DNA of 64,000 nt. Source: Acidobacteriaceae bacterium KBS 146 (GTDB lineage: Bacteria > Acidobacteriota > Terriglobia > Terriglobales > Acidobacteriaceae). Below the pieces are notes generated by a model. The model had not been told where the DNA came from and did not search any database. It worked only from the letters and a program-made list of their open reading frames with translations. The translations under genes and the position numbers were made by a program. The stretch lies in the NCBI GenBank assembly GCA_000688615.1, contig JHVA01000001.1, positions 1-64,000 on the forward strand, read 5' to 3'. Positions 27,801 to 36,335 of the stretch are shown in pieces; position 1 is the stretch's first letter; each line of letters starts with the position of its first letter.

Positions 27801-28346
27801 GTCCGGCACACAGTTGCTGACTGGAGGTTTTCAGGAATCGCATTGTTCCAGTCCGGTGCGGCGCTGAGCGTGTTCGATGGCAATGCTGGAAATGTTTACG
27901 GTTTGCTTGGCAGCCAGACACGCGCACAGTTGGCGCCCGCCGGGAAGCTTACCACCAGTGGATCGATCTTCTCGCGGGTGGTGGGAAATGGCCGCTATCT
28001 TAACACCGATGCTTTTATGCGTGCGCCCATGGTAGCGAATGGGACAAGCATCGCGGATGAGGACTTCGGTAACAGCGGCGTCGGTATTGTTCGAGGACCG
28101 GGACAACACAATCTTGACTTTGCTGCGGAGCGGATTTTTCCAGTAACGGAGAGAAAGAGCTTTTTGTTTCGCGCAGAGTCCTTCAACCTGACGAACACGC
28201 CACAGTTTGGCAATCCCAACACGAGCCTTGGCTATGGAAATCCTTTGCTGCCGGCGGTTGCGAGCCCCGGCTTCGGCCAGATTACGAGCGAGCAGGGGGG
28301 GCCTCATCCACGCCTTATTCAATTTGCGCTGAAGTACCTGTTCTGA
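24816..28346 (+). CDS. TonB-dependent receptor, Oar-like, with carboxypeptidase-regulatory domain
   Basis: A 1176-residue outer-membrane receptor. ATG at 24816, preceded by AGGA eight bases away, gives a clean signal peptide (VLGSALVLFLSASAVAQ); an in-frame GTG at 24774 would add 14 residues. The carboxypeptidase-regulatory domain (GAIAGLVYDPDGRVAQNAEV) is followed by a plug with LPLSSRNYTQILGLSPGV, EEFRVQTANYDANYGRGSG and GTNQFHGSAWEFVRNNIF. The large barrel ends in LKYLF with a terminal Phe. It is followed 57 bases later by the GDPD-HEAT gene, so the two may be co-transcribed. A phosphodiester ligand such as a glycerophospho compound is possible, but this is inference from the neighbour only. 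Confidence 0.9.
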   Translation: MKCSVLGSALVLFLSASAVAQTPGTGAIAGLVYDPDGRVAQNAEVTVMDNATHFSRSAKTTDEGLFRVPLLTPGLYTVTVTVPGFAENKLNAVEVSVSHTTSLSLRLIVAPANSSIEVKVDTISADTANATLGGLVNATAIRALPLSSRNYTQILGLSPGVIADLPTATTLGNGTQNVTSNGATPTSNNIQFNGIDANNLQENSAATAQNFEVGTAVPAPDTIEEFRVQTANYDANYGRGSGANVDLVSTRGTNQFHGSAWEFVRNNIFNANDFFSKLAGQPRADLKQNEFGGAIGGPIFKDRTFFFTSYQGVTQVNGLGSLKTATLPMLTSDRSAKTLGAQFCPAGHAGSDGKPSVGYLTTAGGTQVACDGSNISPVALAILNAKLPNGQFAIPSPQVPLSPSSGTDPADQLPLGLSTFSPPSHYREDQFAVNLDQVVNERNTLAGRFFYSRGTIQLPFAPNGENLPGWPTDARNRNTIFVLTDTHVFNSNTTNIGRFGFVRYDGLVTQANPIAAQDIGIGTPTGATGPGLNMPAITVGGFQIGDGGTPTDWSVTNTFVAQDTLAFTKGRHNARFGAEVKWHQVHEDQPQQVDGNLMIAGVPDLLVGQSASQNNSPLGLSNVGLSIAGGGIFRRDERYIDVAGFAQDDIRIHPRLTINVGLRYEIFGAPSEINGRLTNFDPDQAIKGPIPDSGTFRGFRVSSNFQGPFPEGVTQNSFAGFYRTPYGDVSPRLGAVWQVTEKPMLVLRGGFGMYYDRHSANVPEATLGQIPFAMSVFNGGPPNGTASLQDPFAAARVPPRASFPVFTPLVPFGTPFVQGTNPNLKDGKTYEYNLSLQYDAGRNYVFQLGYVGTQSVDRPGQVEFDQALLASPQNPINGETTNSTSNVIARMPVQGVSPGSLFTDSVFVANYNSLQASVIRRMGRSLQLQGSYTWSKNLDEVNGEGGLDVFELQLPTNNQLDIRNSSYGLANSDRASRFVVNFIWSTPSLNFAPAVVRHTVADWRFSGIALFQSGAALSVFDGNAGNVYGLLGSQTRAQLAPAGKLTTSGSIFSRVVGNGRYLNTDAFMRAPMVANGTSIADEDFGNSGVGIVRGPGQHNLDFAAERIFPVTERKSFLFRAESFNLTNTPQFGNPNTSLGYGNPLLPAVASPGFGQITSEQGGPHPRLIQFALKYLF

Positions 28347-28402
28347 GGTTTTCCTCTCTCCAGTTTTGTTTAGAAGCAGAGTGCGCGGCGTAGAGGTTGT
28401 CA

Positions 28403-30184
28403 ATGATTTTACCGATGAGAAAGACGGCGGTACTTTTGTTTCTGCTCGTCTTTATAACCTCGTATACACGAGGGGGGATTCTCCAGCGCGGCGGCAGAAC
28501 GAAGTTGATCTGTCATCGGACGGCGAATCGAGATCTTCCTGAGAACACGTTGGAGTCACTTGGACTGGCTGCACGCATGGGATGCGACATCGTCGAAATT
28601 GATGTTCGTCGCACTCTTGATGGGAAGCTGGTGCTCAACCATGACGATATGCTCGAGCGGCTTACCGGTGGCATGGGGAATGTCGAGCGAACATCCTGGG
28701 ACGAGCTGGAGATGCTGGAGACGGGTACCTGGATGGGTGAACGATTTCCTTCGCTGCGTATCCCTCGCTTGGAGGATGCACTGCGGGTCGCTCGGGAGCA
28801 GGGAGTTGGACTCTATCTGGATGTCAAGACGAAAGGAATAGGTCTGCAATTACTCGCTGAGTTGAGACAAGAGGATATGTTGCAGAAGGTGATCTTTGGC
28901 GGCGAGTCGGAGGATGTGAAAACTCTGGATCCGTCAGCAAATGGTGATGCGAGTGGATCTGTGGGGCCTAAGTGTACCCGGGAACAGGTTGACAAGCTGC
29001 ATCGAAAGGGCCGGTTTGTGATTGCGAACTTCTCCGAGACCCCGTACGAGATGGATCTGGATGCGATGCGAGCGGCGGTAGCCGCAGGCGTCGATGCGAT
29101 CAACGTGGACTATCCGCGGATAGGGGCGGAGGCTGTCGGCAGACCCGTAGAAACAAAGCTGAATGCGCTGGCAAAGCTTGCATCTGTTGGCTCTACTGCA
29201 TCGCGCACGGACGCTATCCGGGAGCTGTCGCGATACTATGGCTTTCCGACCCGGTCTCTTTTCGTTCAGCTCCTTTGGGACAAGGACGATCAGGTTTCGA
29301 GAGCGGCCGCAGTAGCGTTGGTCCGTAGTATGCCTCGCGCTCAAGAGGCCGTGTTTCTAAGTGCTCTCTCCGCGCCGAATGGAGATGCGCGAAAAAACGC
29401 CGCATGGGCGCTTGGCAATATCCATGCTCCCGTAGCGGGCGTACTTGCGATGAAGTTGCAGGAACGGGATCCTGAGGTACTCAAAGAGATCCTGCTTGCA
29501 ATCAGCCAGTGTGAGGGGGAGGTTTCTGCAGACAGATTGGTGCCTTTTCTCAGGAACGATAGTCCCACGGTGCGGGCGGCAGCGGCGCTGGCTCTCGTAC
29601 GTCATGATCCTGAGGTTGCCGCCAAAGAAGTTCCCGCACTGTTAGCCAGAGAGGAACGGCATGCCGCTGAAGATTATGCGCAATACGTAAGACGCGGGAA
29701 GCCACAGCTGACCCAGCAGGAGATCGATCCGATCATCGAGGAGTATCGGGAGCAGATGAAGCTGGTTCAGGCTATCGAAAAACTGCCTCCTGACACGGCT
29801 CTTCGAGAGCTGACGTTCCAGTCTTTCCGCCCGGTCGAGGACTACTCTCATGTTATTGGCCTGGTAGCGGGGTACCAACTGTGGGACAGAATTGGAACAG
29901 ATCCGGAACCGGTCATTCAGCAGCTTGGTTCGTCGAATCCAACGATTGCAAACCGGGCCGAGTGGATTCTGAGCAAGGCAAGTCCGGCGGCCTTGCCGGT
30001 GATTCGAAAGGCCATGGAACGCGCCGATCCGAAGATACGTGCGAAGCTGATTCGCATTCTCGCGTGGCAAGGCGATCAGGACGCGATTCCGCTGTTGCAA
30101 AAGGCTCGTCTCGATCCGGGACAGAACCAAGCCCAAATTGATTGGGCTATCGGGAAGATCAAAAGCCTGACACTTACGCATTAG
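28403..30184 (+). CDS. Glycerophosphodiester phosphodiesterase fused to HEAT repeats
   Basis: A 593-residue exported protein. An N-terminal hydrophobic segment (AVLLFLLVFITSYTRGG) is followed by a GDPD TIM barrel (about 35-250). Its catalytic motifs are all visible: CHRTANRDLPENTLESL, VEIDVRRTLDGKLVLNHDDM and YLDVKTKG. The C-terminal half (about 260-590) is made of helical repeats of about 30 residues (e.g. DKDDQVSRAAAVALVRSMPR, NGDARKNAAWALGNI, NDSPTVRAAAALALVRHDPE), i.e. HEAT or PBS-lyase-like repeats. ATG at 28403 has AGAGG six bases upstream. GDPDs hydrolyse glycerophosphodiesters to glycerol 3-phosphate and an alcohol. The repeat domain probably mediates protein binding; the fusion is uncommon. 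Confidence 0.85.
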   Translation: MILPMRKTAVLLFLLVFITSYTRGGILQRGGRTKLICHRTANRDLPENTLESLGLAARMGCDIVEIDVRRTLDGKLVLNHDDMLERLTGGMGNVERTSWDELEMLETGTWMGERFPSLRIPRLEDALRVAREQGVGLYLDVKTKGIGLQLLAELRQEDMLQKVIFGGESEDVKTLDPSANGDASGSVGPKCTREQVDKLHRKGRFVIANFSETPYEMDLDAMRAAVAAGVDAINVDYPRIGAEAVGRPVETKLNALAKLASVGSTASRTDAIRELSRYYGFPTRSLFVQLLWDKDDQVSRAAAVALVRSMPRAQEAVFLSALSAPNGDARKNAAWALGNIHAPVAGVLAMKLQERDPEVLKEILLAISQCEGEVSADRLVPFLRNDSPTVRAAAALALVRHDPEVAAKEVPALLAREERHAAEDYAQYVRRGKPQLTQQEIDPIIEEYREQMKLVQAIEKLPPDTALRELTFQSFRPVEDYSHVIGLVAGYQLWDRIGTDPEPVIQQLGSSNPTIANRAEWILSKASPAALPVIRKAMERADPKIRAKLIRILAWQGDQDAIPLLQKARLDPGQNQAQIDWAIGKIKSLTLTH

Positions 30185-30214
30185 GACGCTGCATAGACCG
30201 AAAGCAAGGCTCGA

Positions 30215-32539
30215 CTACTTCGATCCCTGCTTGTCAGACATGGAAGGTGGAGGAGCATCCGTGTCCCAATGTACTGGTTTGTCGGTCATGGTAAGCCTGA
30301 GCTCGCCGCCCGACATGAGTTGCTCGTGCGTAAACCAGGAACGATGGTATGGTTTTCCGTTCCAGGTCGCTTTTTCGATATAGATGTTGTGAGACGAGGT
30401 GTTCTCTGCGACAACCGAAAAGTCCTTTCCATTGGACAGGTGGATGGAAGAGCGCGAAAAGGTCGGCGAGCCGATGAGATAGATGTCCTGAGCGGCTACG
30501 GGGAAGAAACCCAGTTGATTGAAGACCAGGAAGGAACCCATCGCGCCGGAATCGTCGTTGCCAGGCAGGCCATCCGGGCCGGTGTGATAACTGGCGGGGA
30601 GTATGGAGCGGATATGCCTGGCAGTGCTGCTCTGTTCTCCGATCCAGTTATAGAGATAGGGAGCAAGGAAACCGGGTTCGTTTCCGACATCGTAGCGATA
30701 TCGTCCTGCCACGCCGGGAGCGAAGAATAGGTCGAGGCGTTTCTTAAACGCTGACTGGCCCCCAGCGGTTGCGATGAGGCCGCGAACATCCTGAGGCACA
30801 TAGAGTGAATAGGTCCAGGTTGTTGCCTCGTAGAAATTGTCCTGATACCAGGTTCCCACCAGGTGAGGATTGAAGTTCGCCTTCCAGCTTCCGTCAGCGT
30901 GCCGCATCCAGATGAAGCCCTTCACCTCTCCGCCTTCGGTGCGATCGACCGCTTCCGGGTACCACAACTTCTTCCAGTTCTGCGAGCGTGCGAGGAACTT
31001 CTCGGCGTCCGCGTTGTGATGAAGCCCTTTGGCCATTAGAGCTACGGCGTAGTCATTTGCTGCGTACTCCATCGAGCGTGATCCGGGCCGGTCAGGACCG
31101 CCTATGGGATCGGAGTGTTCGATGGAGAGATAACCGAGCTTCTTCCAGTCATCCATATCGCCTCGCCCGAAACGAATCGGTTCCGGAGAATTGGCATCCG
31201 CGTCGTGAACCATAGCTCGATAAACCCGCTCCCAATCCAATCCGGGAAGATGCTTTACAAAGGCATCGGTGAACATCATTTCAGCGTCAGAGCCACCCTG
31301 GGTTCTGCCGGAGAAGTTGCCGGACCGGCCATCGAGAAAGAAGTGGTCGTGGTCCTGAATCTCCAGGAGGGCCTGCAGTATGGATACGACACGCTTTTGA
31401 TCGATCAGGGTAAGAAGTGGGGTGGACGACCGGAACGTATCCCAGATGCAGTAAAAGTCGTCATAGTACGGTGTAACGCTCTTCCACAAAGGATTTTCGC
31501 CGGTGCGATCCACAGGCATGAGCATGGAATGGTAGAGCCCGGTGGCAAACTGCTGCCGCTCGCCCGTAGTACCTCCTTCAATCTTTACCGGCGAAAGCTC
31601 CTTGTTCCATGCATTGACAACGGCTTTGCGTGTGCTATCGAAGTCGAAACCGGAGATCTCCGTTTCGGCATTTTTCTTTGCCTGATCGATGGAGACAAAG
31701 GAGATGCCCACTTTGACCATCACCGGCTTTTCGCCGGCAGCAAATGTCAAGTACGCGCCGGTGCTGACGATTGGCGCCGGAGGCGCAGGTAAGGTAGCCA
31801 TGGTAAATGGCATCTTGTAACTGGCCGACTTTGAGCCGGGCACAACCGCCTTCCCATCTTCCCAGGTGCCGCTGACGACTGCGGGTGTGTCGGTCACCAG
31901 ATAGAAGTAGACCTTCATGGGAGTGGTCTGGATATTCCATCCCATCACAGAGGACTGCACGCCAGCGACTTCTGTCGGCGATAGGACCTGAACCTGCGTG
32001 GAAGAGACGATCTGGCTCTCATGGTAACGATGAGGGGAATCGTGCCTTCGCATCAGGAGATGGCCTACATCGACCAGAAGAGTGCGCTCGCCGTTCCTGG
32101 GATAGGTCAATCGATAGATGGGAGTACGGCGCGCTGTCGTGACTTCGGCTGTGATGCCTGAATTGCCTAGTATGACGGAGTAATACCCCACCTCCGCATG
32201 TTCCTTTTTGCGAGGCGCCGCGCTGTGGAGAGGATCGGCCTTTCCAACTGCGGGCTGTATGAGGATGTTGCCGTATTTTGGGCCGCCCCCTGTACCTGAG
32301 ACGTGGAGCTGAGAAAAACCATTCAGGTTTCCGTTCGCTTTCCAACCTGCATTGCCTTCGTTGTCACCGTAGTCGGGACCTGGCTTTGCCATGCCGAAGG
32401 GAAGTGTCGGTCCGACAAATACATTCCCACCCTTGTCCGCACCGAGCATCGGATCAATGTCTGATGCAGTTTGTGCGTACACGAACGATGCTGTCGTCAA
32501 AAAAAACAGGGAAGCGTAATACTTCGGGTGGATCCTCAT
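30215..32539 (-). CDS. GH92-family alpha-mannosidase, secreted
   Basis: A 774-residue enzyme with a signal peptide (about 1-22, ending FVYAQ) and full-length GH92 architecture. The N-terminal beta-sandwich has DIDPMLGADKGGNVFVGPTL then PFGMAKPGPD and FSQLHVSGTGGG. The (alpha/alpha)6 domain has YYDDFYCIWDTFRSSTPLL, GNEPGFLAPYLYNWIGEQSS and GLPGNDDSGAMGSFLVFNQL; in characterised GH92 enzymes these carry the calcium ligands and catalytic acid/base residues. GH92 enzymes are calcium-dependent inverting exo-alpha-mannosidases acting mainly on alpha-1,2, 1,3 or 1,4 linkages. It follows GH38 by 36 bases in the same direction, so the two form a mannoside-degrading unit. Activity is expected in the periplasm or at the cell surface. 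Confidence 0.93.
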   Translation of the reverse strand: MRIHPKYYASLFFLTTASFVYAQTASDIDPMLGADKGGNVFVGPTLPFGMAKPGPDYGDNEGNAGWKANGNLNGFSQLHVSGTGGGPKYGNILIQPAVGKADPLHSAAPRKKEHAEVGYYSVILGNSGITAEVTTARRTPIYRLTYPRNGERTLLVDVGHLLMRRHDSPHRYHESQIVSSTQVQVLSPTEVAGVQSSVMGWNIQTTPMKVYFYLVTDTPAVVSGTWEDGKAVVPGSKSASYKMPFTMATLPAPPAPIVSTGAYLTFAAGEKPVMVKVGISFVSIDQAKKNAETEISGFDFDSTRKAVVNAWNKELSPVKIEGGTTGERQQFATGLYHSMLMPVDRTGENPLWKSVTPYYDDFYCIWDTFRSSTPLLTLIDQKRVVSILQALLEIQDHDHFFLDGRSGNFSGRTQGGSDAEMMFTDAFVKHLPGLDWERVYRAMVHDADANSPEPIRFGRGDMDDWKKLGYLSIEHSDPIGGPDRPGSRSMEYAANDYAVALMAKGLHHNADAEKFLARSQNWKKLWYPEAVDRTEGGEVKGFIWMRHADGSWKANFNPHLVGTWYQDNFYEATTWTYSLYVPQDVRGLIATAGGQSAFKKRLDLFFAPGVAGRYRYDVGNEPGFLAPYLYNWIGEQSSTARHIRSILPASYHTGPDGLPGNDDSGAMGSFLVFNQLGFFPVAAQDIYLIGSPTFSRSSIHLSNGKDFSVVAENTSSHNIYIEKATWNGKPYHRSWFTHEQLMSGGELRLTMTDKPVHWDTDAPPPSMSDKQGSK

Positions 32540-32575
32540 ACTTAGTTCAACCTTATTTGGCGAGAAGCCGAAAAG

Positions 32576-35500
32576 CTAATTCTTGGCTTCTGTCGCGGTG
32601 TTTTCCGGCTCGGTTCTGTTCAACGTATCAAAGAGAGGCGAGGCTGTGCTCACCTTTGGATTTTCGCTCGCGACGGAGATCGCCAGAATCCGAATATTCT
32701 CGTTGTTCGGAAGTTTCAGCGTTTTGGCTCCAGCGTCTACGGGAATGGAATAGGCGAATAGGTAAGAGTATTGATAGGGCTGATTCAATCCTTCAGGAGT
32801 GTGAAGATGGGAGACGTACCACGCGAGAGCTGCGGGTTTCACATAGCCAGGAGTGATGCCGAGGTAGTCTTCCGGGTAGCGCGGAGAGGGCGCTCGTTGC
32901 TCGCGTTGTTGCAGATCCGCCGGAGGCCATACTGCATGATTGGCCGAGATCGCCCAGTCTCGCGAAGGCTCATTCTTCCACAGCCGCGTATCCCACTGGC
33001 CGATGAACCCTGTCCAATTCTGGATAGTAAGGTCAGCTTTGGTCATGCCTGCCTCAAACGTGGCTTTTTGATCTCCGTTTGCAGCTGCAGCGAGAAGGTA
33101 GATGCGGTTGAAGTTTCCTTCCGGAAGTGTGATTGTCTGTCCCTTTGCCACGATTGCGTTGGGGCTACCGGTTTTTGCGGAAGCAAGCTGGAAATCTACG
33201 TCATGAAATTTGAGGGTCTGGGGAAGTGCTTCTGCCGGCATCGCCTGACCCTTGCTGTCGATCCCTGCGCCCGCAGTTGTCGTATCGTCATTGCTTGCAA
33301 CTGCAAGGTCATAAGACAGCTTGACGGGCGTCGAGGTGATCGCCGCAAGTTTATTGGCTGGAGTTCCGAGACGTAGCGCGAGCGTTCTCGTCTGGTAGGG
33401 GGTGAATGAAAGCTTCAGCTCTCCGTTATTGAGATCGACGGAACCGAGCGGCTGTTCTTGTGCGTTGACTTCGCGTGCCGCGACTACTGGAGCAGGGAAC
33501 GATACTTGAACTTCAGTAGTGGGCTTGCCGTCAAGCTCGACCATACGAAAAATGATCTCGTCGCTGTTTTCGGCTTTCTTCAAGGCAAGCACACGGACCC
33601 GCGAATTGCTCAGGCGAACCAGAGAAAAAGTTTTGCCGAGGGAGCCTTTGTGTTTTGTTGTCTGAAAGCTCATGATCGGTTGATTCAACCTGTATGCTTG
33701 CCAATCGGTCTGCGCGGTCTGCCAATCGCCTGCGTGACCCGCGAGACCGAAGATAAACTCATGGTGACCCCAGTCCTGATTAGCCTGATCGGTATAGCCT
33801 GACGGGCGACCGTTGGCGGGCGGTTCGATTCCGGGCGAACGCATGAGAGTCAAACGAACGGTATTGTCATTCGGCTTGTCCGAACCATTTTTGTAGTCCG
33901 TCAAAATGGTCGCTCCGTAGGAGCCGCTCTTGTCGGTAAGATCGATCCATCGATGTGAGGCGACTTCGAACTGTCGCTCGCTTGCGTTAGGGCGTTGAAC
34001 CGTCCCTATGTCCCAGTTGTAGGTGGCGTTCTGATTGGAAGCGCTGAGAGGGAAGGTCGCTTTGAGGTTCGCAGATAAGGTCTTCCAATCGATCGCGTTT
34101 CCAAACTCGACACGATTGCCGTTATCGCCAGCCGATAGGCTGATTGTTTGAACAAATTTGGAGCCCTCGGTTTCGCGCGTCACCTCAAGACAGACCCGGA
34201 CTGGGCCCTTTTCCTTGATTCGGATCGTTGCCGGTCCCGCAACATAGGCACGTGGAGCAGCCTGCTCCTGGTCGAAATCCATGTTCCAGGCAGGATAGAC
34301 TTTGGGTTTGTCGTTGGAGATGGCGAGACGAATGGGCGCGGAAAGCAGCTCTTTCTTCAACTGCTTGTCGTAGATGCTGGAGACGTCCCCTCCGGCGTTT
34401 AGCTTGACGATATAACGGGCGTTTTCAATCGAGGACTGTGTGACCTTCAACTCCGAGGATGATGCCGCTTTCGAAGAGGGAACGACGCTGTAGACGGCGT
34501 AGCCGACAGAGGGAGCTTTAGCCAGAAAGAGTACGCGGCCACCTTCTACTTGCGACGGTACGGTCTGGCCTTTCCCATCGACTACGCGAACTGCCTTCGG
34601 TGTTGTTCCAGGGAAGGTGACTTTCGCTTCGATGACATCTTCGCGGGCGATGTTGAGAGGATTGAAGACGACGATGGGTACACCGGGGCCGTCGGTATCG
34701 AGTTCGGAGGCGATAGCCTCGGTGGCGCTGGTAAAGATTCCGCCGAATTGATTAGCTACGATGACATCATCGTTCCAGGCAAACTGATAGGAACGCGGAG
34801 TAGCGGTTCCTGCACCGGTATCGTGGAAATGTCCGCCAAGAGCCAGCATCCATGCGTCGTTGATGCGTTGTTGCGGATAGCTTCGACCTCCCATCCATGC
34901 GGCGGCGACGGATGCTTTTTCAGCGGAGTCGGCAAGAACTTCGTTTCGTAGCACCCACCGCTTGTGATATGCCTGGGATGTGAGCGAGCCTGCGGAGTGG
35001 TTGATGAGTTCGAGGTCTCCCTTGTACTGCGGAAGGCGGGATGACATCGCCGGCGTGATGTCTTTGAACATCTGGTCGGCTGTGGCTTCGACAACATGAA
35101 CCGGCCCCTCGCCGACTTGGACGTCTGCGCCAGAGGCCTGTGCGGCGGGTGTCTCTCCCATGGCAAACGGGCCGTGCGGAGGAGTTGGAAGTACTGTCTT
35201 GCTTTTGGTAACGATGGCCTCCAACAGCTTCACGGTCGATTCCTGCGTGGCTCCTCCCACATCACCGGTACCGACATAGTGATAGTCAGCGAAGATTCCT
35301 GTTGCTTTGCCATCAATATCAATGCGCTTGACCCAATCCTGTTCCTGAGCTCTGCGGCGTGCAAGCGCTGCTGACTGTTGCGGTGTGAGGCGGGCACGTT
35401 CTTCGCTCGTCAGCTGCGGACCGGACGAAGCGGCAGGCTCGGTGGGTTCCTTGCTGAGATCGGTGTAGACGTTACTGCCATAGCCACCGGGATTGAGAGC

Positions 35501-36220
35501 AGCCATCACGGTTTTGCCATCAGGGCCGGCCCACAGACCGACATTGAAGGGGATGCCTTCGGGAGTCTGCTCGGGTGAGTTCGGTCCGCCGATTCTAGGA
35601 GCGGGCTGCCATTGCGCGTTGAGCTTCTGGGTCGAAAATCCTTTCACGCCTGCATGCGCCAGGATGCTTGGCAAAGAAGCAGGGAAACCAAAGCAGTCCG
35701 GCAGCATGTACTCTTCGCTGGCTTTGCCGAAGTCCTTGCGAAAATATTCGTTGCCATAGAGGATCTGCCGGAAGATTCCTTCGGCACTGGGAAGGTTGAC
35801 GTCGCCCTCTTCTACCGACGAGCCGGCAGGGTACCAGCGGCCTTCTGCGACGTACTTTTGCATTCTTGCGTAGTCAGAAGGGAAGTACTCCTTCATCAGG
35901 CGGTAGCGATTTGCGCCGGTCCAGTTGAAGACGTAGTGCGGGTAGCGGTCGATGTAGTCGAAGTTGACCCGCATGGTTTTTAGCAGATATTCGCTGATGG
36001 TTTGCGGGAACTCCCAGCGCCACTGCGTGTCGAGATGGGCATAGGGAACAACGTACAGGGTCGGCTGCCTGGTGATGTCGGGCGCCTTCATCGTCTGGCT
36101 CTGTGCAGCACCGGCAGACGCAAAACTAACGACCAGCCAGCAGAGGGCATAAAACTGGAGTTTTTGAGAAAAAAACTTGCCGGAGGGTACGTTGTCTGTC
36201 TTCATCGGTCGCGTGCTCAT
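32576..36220 (-). CDS. GH38-family alpha-mannosidase, secreted
   Basis: A 1214-residue enzyme with a signal peptide (about 20-42). The catalytic domain is GH38: zinc ligands His62 and Asp64 in YAHLDTQWRWEFPQTISEYL, the nucleophile-region Asp175 in YMLPDCFGFPASLP (equivalent to the IDPFG Asp of Golgi mannosidase II), and the late His in GGHFHDTGAGTATPRS. A middle helical domain and large beta-sandwich domains follow, and the extra length (family usually 850-1100) lies in the C-terminal beta domains (about 850-1190). It is a retaining zinc-dependent alpha-mannosidase. Upstream is a terminator and then a TonB receptor; downstream is GH92. The locus suggests use of fungal or plant mannans or N-glycans. 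Confidence 0.93.
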   Translation of the reverse strand: MSTRPMKTDNVPSGKFFSQKLQFYALCWLVVSFASAGAAQSQTMKAPDITRQPTLYVVPYAHLDTQWRWEFPQTISEYLLKTMRVNFDYIDRYPHYVFNWTGANRYRLMKEYFPSDYARMQKYVAEGRWYPAGSSVEEGDVNLPSAEGIFRQILYGNEYFRKDFGKASEEYMLPDCFGFPASLPSILAHAGVKGFSTQKLNAQWQPAPRIGGPNSPEQTPEGIPFNVGLWAGPDGKTVMAALNPGGYGSNVYTDLSKEPTEPAASSGPQLTSEERARLTPQQSAALARRRAQEQDWVKRIDIDGKATGIFADYHYVGTGDVGGATQESTVKLLEAIVTKSKTVLPTPPHGPFAMGETPAAQASGADVQVGEGPVHVVEATADQMFKDITPAMSSRLPQYKGDLELINHSAGSLTSQAYHKRWVLRNEVLADSAEKASVAAAWMGGRSYPQQRINDAWMLALGGHFHDTGAGTATPRSYQFAWNDDVIVANQFGGIFTSATEAIASELDTDGPGVPIVVFNPLNIAREDVIEAKVTFPGTTPKAVRVVDGKGQTVPSQVEGGRVLFLAKAPSVGYAVYSVVPSSKAASSSELKVTQSSIENARYIVKLNAGGDVSSIYDKQLKKELLSAPIRLAISNDKPKVYPAWNMDFDQEQAAPRAYVAGPATIRIKEKGPVRVCLEVTRETEGSKFVQTISLSAGDNGNRVEFGNAIDWKTLSANLKATFPLSASNQNATYNWDIGTVQRPNASERQFEVASHRWIDLTDKSGSYGATILTDYKNGSDKPNDNTVRLTLMRSPGIEPPANGRPSGYTDQANQDWGHHEFIFGLAGHAGDWQTAQTDWQAYRLNQPIMSFQTTKHKGSLGKTFSLVRLSNSRVRVLALKKAENSDEIIFRMVELDGKPTTEVQVSFPAPVVAAREVNAQEQPLGSVDLNNGELKLSFTPYQTRTLALRLGTPANKLAAITSTPVKLSYDLAVASNDDTTTAGAGIDSKGQAMPAEALPQTLKFHDVDFQLASAKTGSPNAIVAKGQTITLPEGNFNRIYLLAAAANGDQKATFEAGMTKADLTIQNWTGFIGQWDTRLWKNEPSRDWAISANHAVWPPADLQQREQRAPSPRYPEDYLGITPGYVKPAALAWYVSHLHTPEGLNQPYQYSYLFAYSIPVDAGAKTLKLPNNENIRILAISVASENPKVSTASPLFDTLNRTEPENTATEAKN

Positions 36221-36274
36221 GACTTTCTCGTGTGGATAGGGCCAGAAATATCAGCAGTTGTAATGTGTGGACCT

Positions 36275-36314
36275 AAAACGATCCCGCAGCTGGAAGGCGC
36301 TGCGGGATCGTTTT
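36275..36314. terminator. Strong bidirectional intrinsic terminator
   Basis: AAAACGATCCCGCAGC (36275-36290) and GCTGCGGGATCGTTTT (36299-36314) make a perfect 16-bp stem with an 8-base loop and A/T tails on both sides. It lies 21 bases after the stop of the TonB receptor gene (36336) and before the GH38 start. It therefore separates receptor transcription from the mannosidase genes or attenuates it. Confidence 0.9.
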
Positions 36315-36335
36315 TCTTGGGGTTATCAGTACGGT

